Below, in pieces: positions 42,939 to 51,699 of a DNA stretch of 64,000 bases. Made by a program: the position numbers and the translations under genes. The stretch's first letter is position 1, and each line of letters starts with the position of its first letter. A model generated the notes under the pieces. That model was not told where the DNA came from. It did no database searches and was given only the letters and a program-made list of their open reading frames with translations. This DNA is from Nitrospira sp. Its GTDB lineage: Bacteria; Nitrospirota; Nitrospiria; Nitrospirales; Nitrospiraceae. The DNA is taken from assembly GCA_016873435.1 (NCBI GenBank), contig VGXF01000001.1, forward strand, positions 1 through 64,000, read 5' to 3'.

Positions 42939-43892
42939 TCAGCCCTTGTGGGTCGGCCCCATTTTGATCAGCGAGCCACTCTTCTTGCAGAAGGCTTCGA
43001 TCTGGTTGGCGATGTCGTGGTAGGCCTGCGCCGTGGGCGTGTCCGAGTTAAATAGGGCATAGGGCTCACCCGCGTCGCTCTGCATGACCACTTCGGGATC
43101 AAGCGGGATGCGCCCCAGGAATGGCACGCCCATGTCGTGCGCGGAGGCTTCGCCGCCGCCCTTCCGGAAGACATCGATGTGCTGGTGACAATGCGGACAG
43201 TCGAGGCCGCTCATGTTTTCGACGATACCGATGATCGGCACCTCGCTGTCCCGGCAGAACGTCACCGATTTGCGCGAGTCGAGCAGTGCCACTTCCTGTG
43301 GCGTCGTGATGATCACCGCCCCGCTCACGTTACCAATCAGGTCAATCGTCGTCACCGATTCGTTGCCGGTACCCGGCGGCAGATCAACGAAGAGGAAGTT
43401 CAAGTCCTGCCATTCCACGCCGCCAAGCAACTGATTGATAAATTCGTATTTGTAGGCGTCCCGCCAGATGATGGGATCGTCAGGATTCTGCAGCAGGAAT
43501 GACATGGAAGCAATTTTCATATTGTACGCCTGGTACGGGATGATCCCGCCCGAGGTGCTCACCTTGAGCTTGCTGCCTTCGGCGCCGACCATTTTGGGAA
43601 TATTCGGTCCGTGAATGTCCATGTCGCAGATGCCGACATGCCAGCCCTTGAGCGCCAGGCTTACCGCAAGGTTGGTCGTGCAGGTGCTCTTGCCCACGCC
43701 TCCCTTGTTACTCATAACGAGGACTTTATATTCGATGCGCTCCAGGCGCTTGGCCACTAGCCAACGGCTGTGCCCTTCCTTGTCCTTCTGGCAGGTTTCG
43801 TTCTCGTCGCAGATGGCGCAGGCCCACATGTAGGTGCAGACGTCGCCATTGCCGCCGCCCGAAGGTTGCATCATTTTCAATTCTTTCGCCAT
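42939..43892 (-). CDS. Mrp/NBP35-type Fe-S cluster carrier ATPase
   Basis: This is a 317-residue P-loop ATPase with the deviant Walker A KGGVGKST and DMDIHGPNIPKM. A CPHC motif sits in MSGLDCPHCHQHIDVF. The N-terminus has extra cysteines (C19, C25, C28, C34), as in NBP35-like forms that hold a second cluster. It likely delivers Fe-S clusters to target enzymes. It is linked to moeA/mobB and tatC, which suggests maturation of Tat-exported metalloenzymes. Confidence 0.93.
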   Translation of the reverse strand: MAKELKMMQPSGGGNGDVCTYMWACAICDENETCQKDKEGHSRWLVAKRLERIEYKVLVMSNKGGVGKSTCTTNLAVSLALKGWHVGICDMDIHGPNIPKMVGAEGSKLKVSTSGGIIPYQAYNMKIASMSFLLQNPDDPIIWRDAYKYEFINQLLGGVEWQDLNFLFVDLPPGTGNESVTTIDLIGNVSGAVIITTPQEVALLDSRKSVTFCRDSEVPIIGIVENMSGLDCPHCHQHIDVFRKGGGEASAHDMGVPFLGRIPLDPEVVMQSDAGEPYALFNSDTPTAQAYHDIANQIEAFCKKSGSLIKMGPTHKG

Positions 43893-43927
43893 TCCGCTCC
43901 TTGCCTAACTGGTCTCTTTGTACTTTC

Positions 43928-44863
43928 CTAGCGCCGCCCGACTCCGCCCGGCACGGCCACGTAGGGGTCCTCGGCCCTCATCGGCTTGGCCGCCACCGGT
44001 GCCGGTGCACGTCCTGCCGCTGCAGACTCTGCGGTCGGCTCTGAACCTGTCGCAGATTTCTTTTTGAAGAAGCCGGCACTGACGATGCCAACTTCGTAGA
44101 AAATATACATCGGCAGTGCCATCAAACATTGATTGAACGGATCGGGGGTGGGCGTCAGAATCGCCGCGATGATGAAGGCGCCGAGAAAAGCCCATTTGCG
44201 ATAACGCTTCAAAAACGGCACGTCCACCCAGCCCAGCTTGGCCATCAGCGTGATCGCCAGCGGCACCTCAAAGATCAGCCCAAAGACCAGCAGAAACCAG
44301 AGGGCGAACCCGACGTACTGCGCGATGGACAGCTGCGGAATGAAACCGGCGTTGACGCCGTAGGAAATCAGAAAGTTCAAGGCAAAGGGCAACACGAAGA
44401 AAAACGAGAAGGCGATGCCCAGATAAAACGCGATCGTACTGAGTAGCACGAAGGGGCCGACGAAACGTCGCTCCGGTGCGTGCAGGCCCGGCATCACAAA
44501 CTGCCATATCTCCCACAGCACATAGGGCGTCGCCAACACCAACGCGAAGAGCCCAGCCACCTTCACGTTCTGCCACAGGGCCTCGGCCGGTGCAAGAAAG
44601 ACAAAGGGCACGACCGGCAGATCGGTCGGCACCCACTGCATCTTGCCCAGAATGAACGCGTTCTGGAGGGGCACCCGCAACCACTGGACCAGCGCGTCGG
44701 CGTAAAAAAACGTGCCGACGAACACCGCCGCCAGAATCAGAACGGCGCGCGTCAGCCGGGCCTGAAGCTCCACGAGGTGCTCCATGACCGGCATCTTGCG
44801 GTCTTCCAGCGGCGTGAAGACCGAATCCTGGAGCCACTTTTGAAAATCGTTCAAACCGGCCAT
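43928..44863 (-). CDS. tatC: Sec-independent protein translocase TatC
   Basis: TatC recognises twin-arginine signal peptides in the inner membrane. The 311-residue protein has the typical EHLVELQARL start motif and six hydrophobic helices. The conserved FVMPGLHAPERRFVGPFVL loop and FGLIFEVPL are present. The C-terminus is a 55-residue, Ala/Pro-rich cytoplasmic extension not found in most TatC. No tatA/B gene is in this window. Confidence 0.95.
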   Translation of the reverse strand: MAGLNDFQKWLQDSVFTPLEDRKMPVMEHLVELQARLTRAVLILAAVFVGTFFYADALVQWLRVPLQNAFILGKMQWVPTDLPVVPFVFLAPAEALWQNVKVAGLFALVLATPYVLWEIWQFVMPGLHAPERRFVGPFVLLSTIAFYLGIAFSFFFVLPFALNFLISYGVNAGFIPQLSIAQYVGFALWFLLVFGLIFEVPLAITLMAKLGWVDVPFLKRYRKWAFLGAFIIAAILTPTPDPFNQCLMALPMYIFYEVGIVSAGFFKKKSATGSEPTAESAAAGRAPAPVAAKPMRAEDPYVAVPGGVGRR

Positions 44864-44935
44864 GGCAACCGATCGTCAGGCTGAGGTTGAGGGGGAAATT
44901 TCCGCCCCCACCCTCAACCTTGGCTTCACCCTCCC

Positions 44936-46453
44936 CTATTTCGGGCTCACCGCCACAAAGAGCGTATTGCCCTGCCGACTCAGCAACAGCACGGCCGTCT
45001 CGTCCTTTTTGATCTTCGCGACAGCCTTCTTGTATTCCTCGAGGCTCTTGACGGTCTCGCGGTTTACCTCCTGAACGATATCGCCGCGCTGCACGCCAGC
45101 AGCCTCGGCCGCGCTGCCCGCCTCGACGTGCTGCACCGCCACGCCGTTGGTCTTAGCCGGCACGTTTAACTGGCTTCGGAGCGCCGCGTCCAGCATCTGA
45201 GTCTTCAGCGCAGCCAGCACGTTGTCCGGTGGCTTCTCCGTATCGGACTGGCCGGGGGCGGCGGAACCGGACGGCTCGCGCTTGGCTAGCACTTCATCCA
45301 ACGGCCGCTCGCCGATCTTCACGGCGATCACCTGCTCCTTGCCGTCGCGCAGAACCTTTACGCGCGCCGTCGTGCCGACCAACGTGCGCGCGACCATGTT
45401 CCGAAGCTGGCTGACGCTCTGGATGTCCTTGTCGTTGAACCCGATCACCACGTCGCCCCGGTTGATTCCGGCCGCATGCGACGGCCCGCTCTCGTTCACT
45501 TCGCTGATCAAAACGCCGCTCTTCCGGCTGTCCGGCAATTTGAACGACTTGGCCAACTCCTTGGTGACTTCCTGGATCGCAATACCCATCCAGCCCCGCA
45601 CGACCTTGCCTGTCTTAGTCAGCGCCTCAGCGATATCCACGGCGATACTGCTGGGGACCGCAAAACCGATGCCCTCAGAACCGCCGGTGCGCGAGAAGAT
45701 GGCTGTATTGATGCCGATCAGGTCGCCGTTCATGTTGACCAGCGCGCCGCCCGAATTACCCGGATTGATCGCCGCATCGGTCTGGATGAAATCCTCATAG
45801 TCAGCGATTCCGACATTGCCGCGACCCAGCGCGCTGATGATGCCGAGCGTAACGGTCGAACTCAGCCCGAAGGGGCTGCCGACGGCTAGCACCAGATCGC
45901 CGACCTGCAGTTTATCGTACTCCCCCCATTTCAGCGCCGGGAGATTGTCCGCCTCAATTTTCACGATCGCCAGGTCCGTCTTGGGATCGGCGCCCACGAG
46001 TTTCGCTGTAAACTCTCGCTTGTCGCTCAGCGTGACAGTAATCTGCGACGCATTGTCCACCACGTGGTTGTTGGTGATGATATAGCCCTTTGAGTCGATG
46101 ACGACGCCGGACCCCGCGCTCTGTTCCGGACGGCCGGGCGGTCCCGGAGGCGGCGGAATCTGCTGCCCTGGCTCGTCGCCGGGTGGCTCCTCGCCGGGAG
46201 GCCCCCCAAACGGACCGGGCGGCAGCGGGAGCTGGCGGCGGCCACCGCGGCGGCCTTCCTGGCCGCTCACCTGGATGTTCACCACGGCCGGCGTAACTTT
46301 TTTGACGATCTCGGAAAAGCCTTGTGCTAAGGCCGGCGGCACCGCCGCATCGGCCACCGGAGCAGACCACAAAGCCGCTCCGACCATCCATCCAAGCACC
46401 AGAACGGAGACCAGAGTCATGACTGCAAGTCTAACTCGTGTACGGTTACGCAT
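44936..46453 (-). CDS. HtrA/DegP-type serine protease (Do family)
   Basis: This is a periplasmic protease/chaperone. The start MRNRTRVRLAVMTLVSV has AAGGAGG 12 nt upstream; a longer frame begins 12 codons earlier. The protein has an N-terminal hydrophobic segment and a Pro/Gly-rich insertion (about 60-110). The protease domain carries catalytic H (TNNHVVD), D (KTDLAIVKI) and S (NPGNSGGALVN). Two PDZ domains follow, the second ending near the C-terminus. It leads the operon with tatC. Confidence 0.94.
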   Translation of the reverse strand: MRNRTRVRLAVMTLVSVLVLGWMVGAALWSAPVADAAVPPALAQGFSEIVKKVTPAVVNIQVSGQEGRRGGRRQLPLPPGPFGGPPGEEPPGDEPGQQIPPPPGPPGRPEQSAGSGVVIDSKGYIITNNHVVDNASQITVTLSDKREFTAKLVGADPKTDLAIVKIEADNLPALKWGEYDKLQVGDLVLAVGSPFGLSSTVTLGIISALGRGNVGIADYEDFIQTDAAINPGNSGGALVNMNGDLIGINTAIFSRTGGSEGIGFAVPSSIAVDIAEALTKTGKVVRGWMGIAIQEVTKELAKSFKLPDSRKSGVLISEVNESGPSHAAGINRGDVVIGFNDKDIQSVSQLRNMVARTLVGTTARVKVLRDGKEQVIAVKIGERPLDEVLAKREPSGSAAPGQSDTEKPPDNVLAALKTQMLDAALRSQLNVPAKTNGVAVQHVEAGSAAEAAGVQRGDIVQEVNRETVKSLEEYKKAVAKIKKDETAVLLLSRQGNTLFVAVSPK

Positions 46454-46531
46454 GAACAGATCGAACCTCCTTAGAAAAAGGGCCTTCACACCAGCAGGTT
46501 TGGCATATTTACGTCTAAAAAACGACGCTTT

Positions 46532-46561
46532 ATTCTACACCAACCTCTTCCGTTCCTTCAA
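46532..46561 (-). promoter_or_regulatory. Candidate promoter of the htrA-tatC-moeA operon
   Basis: On the minus strand TTGAAG (46556-46561) and TAGAAT (46532-46537) are 18 nt apart, about 80 nt before the htrA start. Confidence 0.4.
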
Positions 46562-46674
46562 AGACAAACTCCCTTCCTGGACCGGCCTGTTCTCTCCCGG
46601 AAGGGAGAGCGATCGGGCATTGAGCGATGGAGCAGCCGTGCCCGGCCGCCTCACCCCGCCGCGCTCATCGCCTG

Positions 46675-47415
46675 TCACTTGTCACCCCAAGCCTTACGCA
46701 GATTCAGGAGCAGCCGCTTGGACGCATCCTCCATAGAAATGACCCGGAGCGTATTCGGCGCCCCTTCAAACGTGGGCGGCCAGTAGCGGCGGTTCGGCTC
46801 CATTGGCCGCAGCCAGACCACTGGGTACCACTGGTTGATCCCCGGTGCCATCGGACGGTCCAGCGTCGCCCAGCCGCGCCCTTCGGCCCGGACCAGCGTC
46901 TGCCCGGCCTTCACGTCCACCAACGCCGCCTCCAAGAGGGAATAGTTGTCGCGGCGTAGCCCCGGCTGCATGTGCGCCGCCCAGCCGAGAAAGAGGGTCT
47001 GCGGATATTCCACTTCCGTAGCCGAGGCCACGACAACAATCAGATACTCCACCCCCTGCTTGCGTCCGAATTCGGCGAACTGATCCGGGTCACCACCGGA
47101 GACCGGACGCAGCCCTTCGGCAGGAACGATTTTCGCAATGGTAATTGGAAGGGTCTGCTTGAGTTCCTCCGACAGACTCTCTGCCAACCGCTGGATGGCT
47201 TCATCCGGAAGGACCGGCGAGGCCTCCGGCGCGGAGGTGTCGGGAATCACGACAAGACCCGCCTGGATGCCCTGCGGTGACAGATCAGCCGTCACAGCCG
47301 TGCCCTTCGGTGTGCCGACATAATCCGCGATACGGTTCGGTGGCATCCCGGTCGTGCACGCGGTCAGCAACAAGACCCCCAGTACGCAACCGGCTTGTGT
47401 CCTGAGATAACGCAT
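46675..47415 (-). CDS. Hypothetical lipoprotein
   Basis: This 246-residue precursor has the lipobox LLTAC after MRYLRTQAGCVLGVLLL. The mature part contains AIQRLAESLSEELKQTLPITIAKIVPAEGL and a YLIVVVASATEVEYPQTLFLGWAAHM segment, with no recognised catalytic motif. It may be an outer-membrane lipoprotein. It precedes htrA by about 220 nt on the same strand. That gap contains the candidate htrA promoter, so it may be transcribed separately. Confidence 0.75.
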   Translation of the reverse strand: MRYLRTQAGCVLGVLLLTACTTGMPPNRIADYVGTPKGTAVTADLSPQGIQAGLVVIPDTSAPEASPVLPDEAIQRLAESLSEELKQTLPITIAKIVPAEGLRPVSGGDPDQFAEFGRKQGVEYLIVVVASATEVEYPQTLFLGWAAHMQPGLRRDNYSLLEAALVDVKAGQTLVRAEGRGWATLDRPMAPGINQWYPVVWLRPMEPNRRYWPPTFEGAPNTLRVISMEDASKRLLLNLRKAWGDK

Positions 47416-47528
47416 GGTTGTTCTCCAGGTTTAAAAGCGCACTGTTGTACGTTCGCTCCTAAACGGCGGATTGTCAAGACCCCCTGCCTTGCAATCCCCG
47501 AAGCGCTCGGCTAGGCTGGCGCGTAGTC

Positions 47529-48293
47529 ATGGCTACTGCCGAACGCCGCGCGTCTGTGGCTCTTTCCGTCGTCATTCCGGCCTACAACGAGGCGAACCGG
47601 CTACCCCCGTATCTGGAGTCCGTCGCCGCCTACCTGACCCGCCGCGGCATAACCCATGAAATCCTTGTCATCGACGACGGCAGCAACGATGACACTGTTC
47701 AGGTTGTCAAACAATGTGCCGCCGCGCATCCATCCGTCCGCCTGATCCGGCTTCCCCGCAACACCGGCAAGGGCGCGGCCGTACGAACCGGTATGCAGGC
47801 GGCTCGGGGCACGCTCCGTCTCTTTACCGACGCTGACGGCGCGACGCCGATTCAAGAACTGGAGCGGCTGGAGGTGGCGATCATGAATGGGGCTGACCTT
47901 GCCATCGGTTCCCGGCCGCTGGCTTCTCGGGACGCCCGCTACACCGTCAAAGCGCGCCCGCACCGTGCGCTGATGGGGAGCCTGTTTAGCCGGATCGTCC
48001 GCTGGCTGGGCATCCGGGACATCTGCGACACGCAATGCGGGTTCAAACTATTCCGGGATACGGCGGCGGCGGCTCTCTTTTCCGTGTGCCGAATTGACGG
48101 TTATGGATTTGATCTTGAGCTCGTCTACATCGCGCAGCGGCGGGGCTACCGGATTGTCGAAGTGCCGATCAACTGGGCCGACCAGCCGGGGTCGAAGGTG
48201 CAGGTGGTGCGCGACGGATTCCGTATGCTGCGCGAGATGCTGGCCGTGCGTTGCAACGAGCGGCGCGGGCTCTACGCGGACTGCCGCACGTAG
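47529..48293 (+). CDS. Family 2 glycosyltransferase
   Basis: This is a 254-residue GT-A enzyme of the dolichyl-phosphate sugar synthase-like type. It shows VVIPAYNEANRLPPYL, the nucleotide-binding IDDGSNDDT and the metal-binding FTDADGATP. DTQCGFKLFRDTAA and the acceptor loop YGFDLELVYIAQ follow. It has no membrane helix. It probably makes a polyprenyl-phosphate-linked sugar. Its 3' end overlaps the convergent membrane-protein gene by 22 nt. Confidence 0.9.
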   Translation: MATAERRASVALSVVIPAYNEANRLPPYLESVAAYLTRRGITHEILVIDDGSNDDTVQVVKQCAAAHPSVRLIRLPRNTGKGAAVRTGMQAARGTLRLFTDADGATPIQELERLEVAIMNGADLAIGSRPLASRDARYTVKARPHRALMGSLFSRIVRWLGIRDICDTQCGFKLFRDTAAAALFSVCRIDGYGFDLELVYIAQRRGYRIVEVPINWADQPGSKVQVVRDGFRMLREMLAVRCNERRGLYADCRT

Positions 48294-49837
48294 ATCGCGA
48301 CCTTCGCGTCCTCGTAGACTTTCGCCCAGCTGCGCGCGTCATCCAAAGCCCGCGCCAGGCCACTTGCGCGCGTCACCAGCACCCAGTCCACGAGATACCG
48401 GTCGAGCACCCCAAGTGCCGGCGGATCTTGATTGGCCAGCGCCAGATAGTCCTTAAAGATTCTTCGCTCACCGATCTGCCAGGCCGGCATGCGCCCATCG
48501 ATGAAGATTTTTTCCTCCGGAAGCCACCAGAGCAAAAATCCGCCGTGGCCGTATTCATTGAAAAGTTTCGTCCCGACCTGATTCCGGTTGGCCTTGATCC
48601 ACTGCACCGCCTCAATTGGATACTGGGTCTGACGAAAAAACTGCGCTGGGGCCAGGCCAGACTGCATCACTCGTTCCAGATGCTCCGTCCCGGATAGACC
48701 CAGCGCAAGCGCCACGCAGGCCGCGGCAGCCAACCGCCAGTGTCCGGGGTTCCGGACCGTCTGCGGCAGCACGGCGGCCGCGCGGACCATCGCTGCCTCC
48801 AGCAATTCTGCACAAAGCGGAAGGCTCACGATCAGAAAGATCGGAATGTTCCGCCAATGCCGGATGGAAAAACCAAGGAACACGATCCAGAGAGCCCACC
48901 GCACCGGTTCGATGCGGCGATAGCCAAAGACAGCCAGCACGCCAAGTCCGACGAGATACGTTACATAGAGTGTGCCGCCCGTCGTAGCCAACGACAGAGA
49001 CTGCCACTCGCGCAGCGTCTCCAGCATGAAGGTGTCGGACAGCGACTCGATAATTTCCCGGTAGAGTCCCCACCCATAGGGAGTGCACAGGGTTGCCGCA
49101 GCCGCGACTGCCGCCGCACCCGTCAGTGTGCCGAGGCGGGACCAGTCCGGAATCGGCTCATCCACCTGCTGGGCGAGGACGGGCCACCCTGCGATCACGC
49201 TGCGCAGCGCGACCGCCGCGCCAAGCAGCACGCCCAATACAAACAGACCGGCCGTGAAGCCTCCGTGCAAGTTGGCCCAAAGGAGAAACAGCGGCAGCAA
49301 CGTCCACACGATAGTGCGGTGCCCCGTCTGCACGTGGTGCCAAATCCATAACAACACGGACAATCCGAGCAGCGTGAGAAACTGCGTGCGTGCACCCAGA
49401 AAGGGTCGTGCGACCCACAGCACAGCGGCGATGGCGACCAACCGAGCGGTCCAGCCGGCGCGCGCCGGCGCCGTAGCTAGCACGCAGGCGCCGACAGTCA
49501 CGGCGGCGAAGAACAGAATCACGCCAAGCGCACCGGCGTCGCCCAGCATTCGATAGATCAGCGCAAGGAGGCCGTCGGTCATCCAGGCATGCTCAACCCA
49601 CGGCCAGCCGGACATCGTGTGTGAATAGGGATCGGTCGCTGGCATCCGCCCAGCATGATCGAGCAGATCGAGTCCCGCGCGCAAATGCCAGCCAAAATCC
49701 GGTTCCGTAAGCGGTTGCAGCGAGAGGTTCAGAATGAAGAGCAGCAGGAGAGCCGTGAGCGCAGAACAGGAACGGGGGACGAGTGACAAGCGACCGATGA
49801 CGAGCGGAGCTGGAGCTTCGCTCTTGTCAGTACTCAT
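48272..49837 (-). CDS. Polytopic membrane protein, GT-C-like
   Basis: The 521-residue protein has about ten hydrophobic helices (from about 28 to 390). It carries an early loop PDFGWHLRAGLDLLDHAGRMPATDPYS and a periplasmic C-terminal domain with FNEYGHGGFLLWWLPEEKIFIDGRMPAW. This layout resembles GT-C membrane glycosyltransferases that use lipid-linked sugars, but no family can be proven. It starts 6 nt after the carbamoyltransferase stop, so the two are co-transcribed. Confidence 0.75.
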   Translation of the reverse strand: MSTDKSEAPAPLVIGRLSLVPRSCSALTALLLLFILNLSLQPLTEPDFGWHLRAGLDLLDHAGRMPATDPYSHTMSGWPWVEHAWMTDGLLALIYRMLGDAGALGVILFFAAVTVGACVLATAPARAGWTARLVAIAAVLWVARPFLGARTQFLTLLGLSVLLWIWHHVQTGHRTIVWTLLPLFLLWANLHGGFTAGLFVLGVLLGAAVALRSVIAGWPVLAQQVDEPIPDWSRLGTLTGAAAVAAAATLCTPYGWGLYREIIESLSDTFMLETLREWQSLSLATTGGTLYVTYLVGLGVLAVFGYRRIEPVRWALWIVFLGFSIRHWRNIPIFLIVSLPLCAELLEAAMVRAAAVLPQTVRNPGHWRLAAAACVALALGLSGTEHLERVMQSGLAPAQFFRQTQYPIEAVQWIKANRNQVGTKLFNEYGHGGFLLWWLPEEKIFIDGRMPAWQIGERRIFKDYLALANQDPPALGVLDRYLVDWVLVTRASGLARALDDARSWAKVYEDAKVAIYVRQSA

Positions 49838-49843
49838 TGGCCA

Positions 49844-51556
49844 TCACGCTTCACGGCCTCTCCCCACTAGCAGATTCCCCAGCACCAGCCAGTCGACTTG
49901 CGTGCGACGGAAACACTGGATCGCCTCTTCAGGTGTGCAGACGATCGGCTCCCGGACATTAAAGGAGGTGTTCAGCAGCACCGGCACGCCGGTTTGCTTC
50001 GCGAAGGCCTCCAGCAGCGCGCGGAACCGGGGGTTTGACTGCTTGTCGACGGTTTGTACGCGCGCCGTCTCGTCCACGTGCGTCACGGCCGGCAACACGC
50101 CCTTGGCCTCCGGCCGCACCCGGTGTGTGAACTGCATAAACGGCGATGGTCTAGCGATGTCGAAATACTCAGCGGCCCGCTCCTCCAGCACCGCTGGCGC
50201 AAACGGCCGAAAGGGCTCGCGGAATTTCACCTTGGCATTGATCAGCTCGCGCATGTCTTCGCGGCGCGGATCAGCCAGCAGGCTCCGGTTGCCCAGCGCG
50301 CGCGGCCCCCACTCCATGCGATCCTGAAACCAAAAGACGAGCCGGCCGTTTGCCAATTCCCCCGCCATCCGTCTGATCAACGCATCATCCGTCAGTCGTT
50401 GCCAGGACAACCCGGCCTCAGCCAGGGCATGGCGGCAATGGTCCTCAGAAAAGGCCGGCCCCCAATAGGCATGAGACATCGGCTCGTGCGTCGTCGACCC
50501 GCCACGCCGCGCCGTCCACCAGAGCGCCGCGCCCAGCGCCGCGCCCGAATCGCCAGCCGCCGGCTGCACGTAGACCTGCGAAAACCCGCTGTCGGACCTC
50601 AGGCGGCTGTTGGCGACGCAATTGAAGGCGACGCCGCCGGCCAGACAGAGCGCCTCCATGCCTGTGAGCTTCTTAAGATGTCGCGCCAAATGCAGCAACG
50701 TTTCTTCCAATACCCGTTGCGCGCTGGCCGCCACGTCGCGGTGTCGCTGCTGAATCTCCTCAGTCACAACGCGATGGGGGCCAACCAAACGTTCGAACGC
50801 CAGCGAAAACAGTCCGGCCCGGGCCAAGTGAAAGTCGAGCAGCCGCGTGTTGAACCAAAACTGTCCGTCGGGCTTCACGCCAAGAACTTGTTCGCGCAGC
50901 ACGTTGGCAAAGCGCGGCTCGCCGGAGGCCGCCAGCCCCATGACGATGTATTCGTCCTGATCCGGCGTGAAGCCGAGAAAGGCCGTGATCGCGGCGTAAA
51001 ACTGTCCGAGCGAATGGGGCAACGCCGTCCGCTGCAACATCCGCATCTGTTGCCCCTCCCCGGCCAGTAGCGTGGTCGTGTGGGCCTCAGAGGCGCCGTC
51101 GACGATCAGAATTGCCGCCCGTTCAAAGGGCGAAACGAGAAAGGCGCTGGCCGCGTGGCAGAGATGATGATCCAGAAAGACCGGGTCGTAGCGACCGGGC
51201 CCGAAGTACCGCTGGAGATGCCGCGGGAGAAACGCCAGCTCTGCCCATTCCTGCCACAAACGCTCCGCGCTGCGACGGCCCTTCACGCTGAAGAGCGCCG
51301 GCGAACGAAGCATCGCGCCCAGCGCCAGCCGCGCTCGCCGGCCGACCTGCCAGTATTTCCACGGCACGGCAATCGCGTCCACGTCTGCCAAATGCACGCC
51401 GGCATGATCCAGACACCACTGCATAGCATGGACTGGCAGTGCGGTAACGTGTTTGATGCGGACAAACCGCTCTTCCTCGGCTGCGGCCACCACACGCCCG
51501 TTCTGCACGAGCGCCGCCGCCGCATCGCGCATGTTGGAAAGACCCAGAACCAGCAT
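49844..51556 (-). CDS. NodU/CmcH family carbamoyltransferase
   Basis: This enzyme family transfers carbamoyl groups to sugars or antibiotics. The 570-residue protein has the N-terminal ASKHA-like part (GLSNMRDAAAALV, AAAEEERFVRIKH, DHHLCHAASAF). CLAGGVAFNCVANSRL follows. The C-terminal catalytic domain has MEWGPRALGNRSLLADPR and FRPFAPAVL. It lies next to a membrane protein and a glycosyltransferase, suggesting modification of a surface glycan. Confidence 0.92.
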   Translation of the reverse strand: MLVLGLSNMRDAAAALVQNGRVVAAAEEERFVRIKHVTALPVHAMQWCLDHAGVHLADVDAIAVPWKYWQVGRRARLALGAMLRSPALFSVKGRRSAERLWQEWAELAFLPRHLQRYFGPGRYDPVFLDHHLCHAASAFLVSPFERAAILIVDGASEAHTTTLLAGEGQQMRMLQRTALPHSLGQFYAAITAFLGFTPDQDEYIVMGLAASGEPRFANVLREQVLGVKPDGQFWFNTRLLDFHLARAGLFSLAFERLVGPHRVVTEEIQQRHRDVAASAQRVLEETLLHLARHLKKLTGMEALCLAGGVAFNCVANSRLRSDSGFSQVYVQPAAGDSGAALGAALWWTARRGGSTTHEPMSHAYWGPAFSEDHCRHALAEAGLSWQRLTDDALIRRMAGELANGRLVFWFQDRMEWGPRALGNRSLLADPRREDMRELINAKVKFREPFRPFAPAVLEERAAEYFDIARPSPFMQFTHRVRPEAKGVLPAVTHVDETARVQTVDKQSNPRFRALLEAFAKQTGVPVLLNTSFNVREPIVCTPEEAIQCFRRTQVDWLVLGNLLVGRGREA

Positions 51557-51699
51557 AGCGGCAGGATAAACGAGGTGCCCTCAAGTGGCAAGCTTGCCTA
51601 TTTTCACCGCATGGGCGTCGGTCGATTCCACCGTGAAAGTTGCAATCCCGAATCGATTTCGGTACGGTGGCGCGTCACAGCATCCTGAAAGAGGTTTGC

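Noticed and set aside
46592-46609. CTCTCCC-GGAA-GGGAGAG hairpin as terminator of the lipoprotein gene
   Set aside because: The stem is good, but no T-run follows on the minus strand and the sequence downstream is GC-rich.
51640-51699. TTG start for the caspase-like lipoprotein
   Set aside because: It adds 20 residues ahead of the signal peptide; the GTG at 51700 has a well-placed AGAGG and a normal signal peptide.
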